Shown: in pieces, positions 60,866 through 64,000 of the stretch
Position numbering within the stretch: the first letter of the stretch is position 1
Layout of the letters: the number at the start of each line of letters is the position of its first letter
NCBI GenBank assembly: GCA_963718695.1
Contig: OY970371.1
Span: 1,612,001-1,676,000, forward strand
DNA length: 64,000 bases
From: Manganitrophus sp963718695
GTDB lineage: Bacteria > Nitrospirota > Nitrospiria > SBBL01 > Manganitrophaceae
Direction: 5' to 3'
Notes under the pieces: generated by a model
The model's input: the letters and a program-made list of their open reading frames with translations, nothing else
Databases searched by the model: none
Told to the model about the DNA's origin: nothing
Made by a program: the position numbers and the translations under genes

Positions 60866-62539
60866 TTATGTTGTAATCGCCCCTTCCGAGGCCGACGAGA
60901 CGTGGCGCGCGTACTTCGCCATGACGCCGCTTTTGTACCGGGGCTCCGGCGCTTTCCATTTCTTGAGCCGGGCTTTGATCTCTTTTTGCGAAAGGGCCAC
61001 GCTCAACTCGCGCGCCTTGATGTCGAAGGTAATGAGGTCCCCGTTTTTCAGCACAGCGATGGGGCCCCCGACCGCGGCCTCGGGCGCGACATGTCCCGCC
61101 ATCAATCCGCGGGTCGCCCCGGAGAAGCGGCCGTCGGTCATCAGCGTCACCGAGTCGCCCAGTCCCGCCCCCATCAAAGCCGCGGTGACGCCGAGCATCT
61201 CCCGCATCCCGGGTCCCCCCTTCGGTCCCTCGTAACGGATCACGATCACATCCCCCGGTTTGATTTTCCCCTTCTGGACGGCGGCGAAAGCATCTTCTTC
61301 ACAATCAAAAACGCGCGCCGGCCCGCGGTGAAGCAGCCGCTCATGACCGGCGACCTTCACGACGCAACCCTCCGGCGCAAGATTTCCCTTGAGGATGACC
61401 AGCCCGCCGGTTTTTTTGATCGGATCGGAAAGAGGCCGGATGACCGCCTGTCCCGGCGTCTCATTCGCCGTTTTTGCTTCCTCTCCGATCGTTTTTCCGC
61501 TGACGGTCTTCTGATTGGCATGAAGCAGCTTGGCGTCGAGGAGCCGCTTGGCGAGAAGGCGGATCCCGCCGGCATGATGCATATCGGCGGCGACGTACTT
61601 CCCGCCCGGCTTGAGATCGGCCAACAATGGGGTCTTCGCGCTGAGCTTGTCGAAGTCATCGATGTCGAGCGCGATGTTCATCTCACGGGCGATCGCAAGG
61701 AAATGGAGGACGGCGTTGGTCGATCCGCCGCTCGCGGCGACGGAGACGATTGCATTTTCGATCGATTTTCGGGTGATGATCTGCCGGGGGCGGATGCCGC
61801 GCTTGAGGACTTCCATTACCTGCCTGCCGACCTCAAAAGCGACTTTGTCTTTTTCGGGGTCTTCCGCCGGCACGCCGGCGGTCCCCATCAACGAGATCCC
61901 CATGATCTCCATGGCGGTCGCCATGGTATTCGCCGTGAACTGTCCGCCGCAGGCGCCGGCGCCGGGACAGGCATGGTTTTCCAGATCGGCCATTTGAAGC
62001 TCGGTCAGCTTTCCCTTCGCGAAGGCGCCGATCCCCTCGAAGACATCCTGGATCGTCACATCGTGTCCTTCAAAGCGGCCGGGGGCGATCGATCCGCCGT
62101 AGAGCATGATCGAGGGGAGATCCAAGCGGGCGAGCGCCATCACCGTTCCGGGGATCGTCTTGTCGCAGCCGGAGAGGGCGACGACGGCGTCGAAAAGATA
62201 ACCTCGGGCGCAGAGCTCCACCGAATCGGCGATTACCTCGCGGCTGATCAGCAACGTCTTCATCGCTTCCGTTCCCATGCTGATCCCGTCGGAGATGGCG
62301 ATGGTGTTGTACTCCATCGGCGTTCCGCCGGCGGCACGGATCCCCTCTTTGACCTTGGCTGAAAGCCGCCGGAGATGGTAGTTGCACGGCATCGCTTCGA
62401 TCCAGGTATTGGCAACCCCGATGATCGGCTTGCGCAGGTCTTCTTCCGTAAAGCCGATCGATTTAAAGTAAGACCGCGCCGCGGCCCGGTCGGGGCCGTC
62501 GGTGATGATGTGGCTTTTGTGCTTTAGCTTGGAGGTCAT
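60866..62539 (-). CDS. ilvD: Dihydroxy-acid dehydratase
   Basis: The 557-residue protein matches IlvD in length and contains the Fe-S ligand regions MPCNYHLRRL, ALSGCDKTIPGTVMA and NHACPGAGACGGQFTANTM. The catalytic Ser region GRFSGATRGLMAGHV is also present. It dehydrates 2,3-dihydroxy-isovalerate and -methylvalerate in valine and isoleucine synthesis. It is preceded by GGGAAGGA and followed by the REP-like element and speE. No other branched-chain genes lie nearby. Confidence 0.94.
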   Translation of the reverse strand: MTSKLKHKSHIITDGPDRAAARSYFKSIGFTEEDLRKPIIGVANTWIEAMPCNYHLRRLSAKVKEGIRAAGGTPMEYNTIAISDGISMGTEAMKTLLISREVIADSVELCARGYLFDAVVALSGCDKTIPGTVMALARLDLPSIMLYGGSIAPGRFEGHDVTIQDVFEGIGAFAKGKLTELQMADLENHACPGAGACGGQFTANTMATAMEIMGISLMGTAGVPAEDPEKDKVAFEVGRQVMEVLKRGIRPRQIITRKSIENAIVSVAASGGSTNAVLHFLAIAREMNIALDIDDFDKLSAKTPLLADLKPGGKYVAADMHHAGGIRLLAKRLLDAKLLHANQKTVSGKTIGEEAKTANETPGQAVIRPLSDPIKKTGGLVILKGNLAPEGCVVKVAGHERLLHRGPARVFDCEEDAFAAVQKGKIKPGDVIVIRYEGPKGGPGMREMLGVTAALMGAGLGDSVTLMTDGRFSGATRGLMAGHVAPEAAVGGPIAVLKNGDLITFDIKARELSVALSQKEIKARLKKWKAPEPRYKSGVMAKYARHVSSASEGAITT

Positions 62540-62635
62540 GATCTGGAATCCTTCCCTCTATCATTCAAAGACGAGGGCGAACAGATCGGATTGCTTCTAC
62601 GCAAACCCGGCCCGTTCGCCCTTGGACAAAACAGA

Positions 62636-63334
62636 TTACGATGCAAAATGGGAAGCGCGATACTTCACGATGTTGTCCCGGGAGTTGGTGCAGCTGAGTT
62701 CGACCTTATCGCGAGCGGGGCCGATGAAGATGGTGCTCGAAAAATCGCTCTCGCCATAGGGGGACACCGAATAATCGCCGAGGACATAGACCGGGACCTT
62801 TTTCTCGGATAAAAGCGGATAATACGCTTCTTCGATTGCGAGAAACTCGAATCCCTCCGGACCGATCCCCCAAGGCGACATCTTCCGGATGTCGTTCGGC
62901 GACTGATCCTTGTAAGTGGCGCCCAAGCCCTCTTCATAATCCTTCGGAAGAAGCTCCTTGATATAGAATCCCTTGGGGCGCGGCGCGGCGCCGTCCCGCA
63001 TTTTGATCTTCGGCCGATAGAAGTCGAAGCGTGCCGGATCGGGCGGCGTCGGATAAAAATCGACGAAACGGGATTTATCAAGATGATGTTTGCCCGTGAG
63101 GTATGTTGCGAAGATATGTCCCGTCAACAACGGGTCGGCCTGGCCTTGGCCATCATCGCCGAACCCGTAGAAAAGACGGCTCTTGCTGGTCAATCCCTTC
63201 AGTTTTGGTTCGATCGCCTTGAAGGCTTCCTCCGGGATTGCGTCTTTGGCAAACTGTTTCTTGATGAAATCATTAAGTTCCCGCCACTTTTGAAGCTGCT
63301 GTTCCGGGCTGGTATAGACACTTGTTATGCTCAT
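62636..63334 (-). CDS. Hypothetical protein, 232 residues
   Basis: I do not recognise a family. The soluble protein has an amphipathic N-terminus (EQQLQKWRELNDFIKKQF), a G-rich segment SRLFYGFGDDGQGQADPLLTG, a proline- and aromatic-rich middle (FVDFYPTPPDPARFDFYRP) and a C-terminal RDNIVKYRASHF. No signal or TM segment is visible. It starts with GAGGCG before the ATG and ends 97 bp before ilvD, with which it may be co-transcribed. Confidence 0.6.
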   Translation of the reverse strand: MSITSVYTSPEQQLQKWRELNDFIKKQFAKDAIPEEAFKAIEPKLKGLTSKSRLFYGFGDDGQGQADPLLTGHIFATYLTGKHHLDKSRFVDFYPTPPDPARFDFYRPKIKMRDGAAPRPKGFYIKELLPKDYEEGLGATYKDQSPNDIRKMSPWGIGPEGFEFLAIEEAYYPLLSEKKVPVYVLGDYSVSPYGESDFSSTIFIGPARDKVELSCTNSRDNIVKYRASHFAS

Positions 63335-63407
63335 CGAATCGCCTCACTCCTCGGTGCCCCCTCTCTGAGAGGGAAGTTGGATTTACATGATGAAGAATCG
63401 CTAGATA

Positions 63408-63581
63408 ATGAACGATTTATGTCCAAAATGTCAAGATGAAATCAACGATTTCTCTTTGAGGGGGCGATTGATTCCCTTGGAGCGAAAGTCTCATTTCCAC
63501 ACTGCCGGCGGAGAGATCGATGTGGATTTCTCCGGACGGTTTTGCTACATTTCGGCCGAGCAAATCGGGTTGACTCATTAG
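63408..63581 (+). CDS. 57-residue CxxC protein (zinc-ribbon-like)
   Basis: A short frame starting MNDLCPKCQDEINDF and ending with TAG at 63581 has one CPKC pair and a third cysteine (RFCYIS), plus two histidines (SHFH) that could complete a metal site. Its stop is 10 bp before the next ATG, and the AGGAGG of that gene overlaps the stop. No strong ribosome-binding site is visible for it, so it is only moderately supported. Confidence 0.5.
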   Translation: MNDLCPKCQDEINDFSLRGRLIPLERKSHFHTAGGEIDVDFSGRFCYISAEQIGLTH

Positions 63582-63591
63582 GAGGGGCAAA

Positions 63592-64000
63592 ATGGGACTG
63601 GAAGCGCAGTGCGCGGTTGTCTTTTCGGGTCGATCCTCGAAGGGAAAGGCCTTGTTGGAGACCGACACCCTCCTCTTTCGAGGTGATTTTCGCCTTGAGA
63701 TTCCGTTCAAGGCGATTCAATCCGTTGAGGTGAAGGAAGGGGTTTTGAAGGTTACGTTTGCGGACGGGATTGCGCTTTTCCATTTGGGGACACCGTCTGA
63801 AAAATGGGCGGAGAAAATTTGGAACCCGAAAGGCCTTCTCGACAAGCTTGGGGTGAAACCGGATTTGACGGTCTCGCTCTTGGGAATGAAAGATGAATCT
63901 TTCAGGAAAGAATTACAGGAACGCGTCAAGGAACTCTCGGAGGGAAAAGCGAAGAAGGAATCGGATCTGGTTTTCCTGTGTGTCGAAACACCGTCGCACT
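63592..64000 (+). CDS. Hypothetical protein, 5' part (cut by window edge)
   Basis: From the ATG at 63592 (AGGAGG 6 bp upstream) 136 codons are visible: MGLEAQCAVVFSGRSSKGKALLETDTLLFRG, a beta-rich start, and LLDKLGVKPDLTVSLLGM followed by RKELQERVKELSEGKAKKESDLVFLCV. The K-L-G-(V/I)-K-P turn resembles DUF3052-type proteins, but I cannot confirm it. The gene runs off the right edge. Confidence 0.65.
   Translation, partial: MGLEAQCAVVFSGRSSKGKALLETDTLLFRGDFRLEIPFKAIQSVEVKEGVLKVTFADGIALFHLGTPSEKWAEKIWNPKGLLDKLGVKPDLTVSLLGMKDESFRKELQERVKELSEGKAKKESDLVFLCVETPSH

Noticed and set aside
63417..63783. Minus-strand frames at the right edge
   Set aside because: They lie opposite the well-started plus-strand genes and lack start signals.
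1..64000. CRISPR arrays, tRNA/rRNA genes, transposases, prophage
   Set aside because: No regular spaced repeats, tRNA-like cloverleaf ends, integrase or transposase motifs were seen in the intergenic or coding sequence.

Overview
This 64 kb window comes from a Gram-negative bacterium. Several genes encode outer-membrane or periplasmic systems: a TolC-type factor, a LolA-like protein, a beta-barrel, an AcrAB-type pump and many lipoproteins. The genome is fairly GC-rich, densely packed and full of translationally coupled operons, and it carries sigma-54, ANTAR and PilZ regulators. A Nitrospirota-like or similar environmental lineage would fit, but the sequence alone does not prove it. There are no tRNA, rRNA, CRISPR, prophage or insertion-sequence signatures. 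Three genes carry a single-base frameshift, so either the assembly has residual indels or there are three fresh lesions.

Layout. (1) 1-6.6 kb, minus strand: a fatty-acid beta-oxidation operon, fadD > thiolase > 3-hydroxyacyl-CoA dehydrogenase > enoyl-CoA hydratase > acyl-CoA dehydrogenase > ETF beta (cut by the window edge), behind a good sigma-70 promoter. (2) 6.7-17.4 kb, minus strand: an Ig-like lipoprotein, then an array of six paralogous exported proteins of a family I do not recognise, with moaA at its head and a strong terminator at its end. (3) 17.7-26.6 kb, minus strand: a compact run moaC > ABC ATPase > ABC permease > histidine phosphatase > O-methyltransferase > LolA-like protein > MMPL/RND transporter > probable outer-membrane barrel. 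The ATPase and the MMPL protein both carry tryptophan-rich low-complexity segments. (4) 26.8-37 kb: CBS-domain protein and glutamate dehydrogenase, PilZ, a nucleotidyltransferase coupled to a phospholipase C-like protein, a phospholipase D-type synthase, a GAF-GAF-ANTAR regulator, and two oxidoreductases flanking a 22-bp tandem repeat. (5) 37-45 kb: GH15 glucanase, kelch lipoprotein, and a run of glutamine-synthetase-like protein > PuuD-like amidotransferase > SDR (frameshifted) > aldehyde dehydrogenase, resembling gamma-glutamylated amine catabolism. (6) 45-48.7 kb: two tiny membrane proteins behind an attenuator-like hairpin, a HEAT-repeat protein, an exported intradiol dioxygenase and a cytochrome b561-type protein. 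(7) 48.8-57.3 kb: a complete tripartite RND efflux operon led by a STAS protein. It is preceded by a canonical -24/-12 promoter and two perfect palindromes that abut the 3' end of a GAF-GAF-AAA+-Fis sigma-54 activator gene. This is a self-contained regulatory circuit readable from sequence. (8) 57.4-64 kb: CHRD protein, RelE-type toxin-antitoxin pair, kelch protein, spermidine synthase, ilvD, an unknown protein, a 57-residue CxxC protein, and a gene cut by the right edge.

The best candidate for an undescribed system is regions 2 and 3 together: six related secreted proteins lying just downstream of an MMPL transporter, a LolA-like chaperone, an outer-membrane barrel and an ABC exporter. Their physical grouping is seen directly. 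Any functional link between them is inference.
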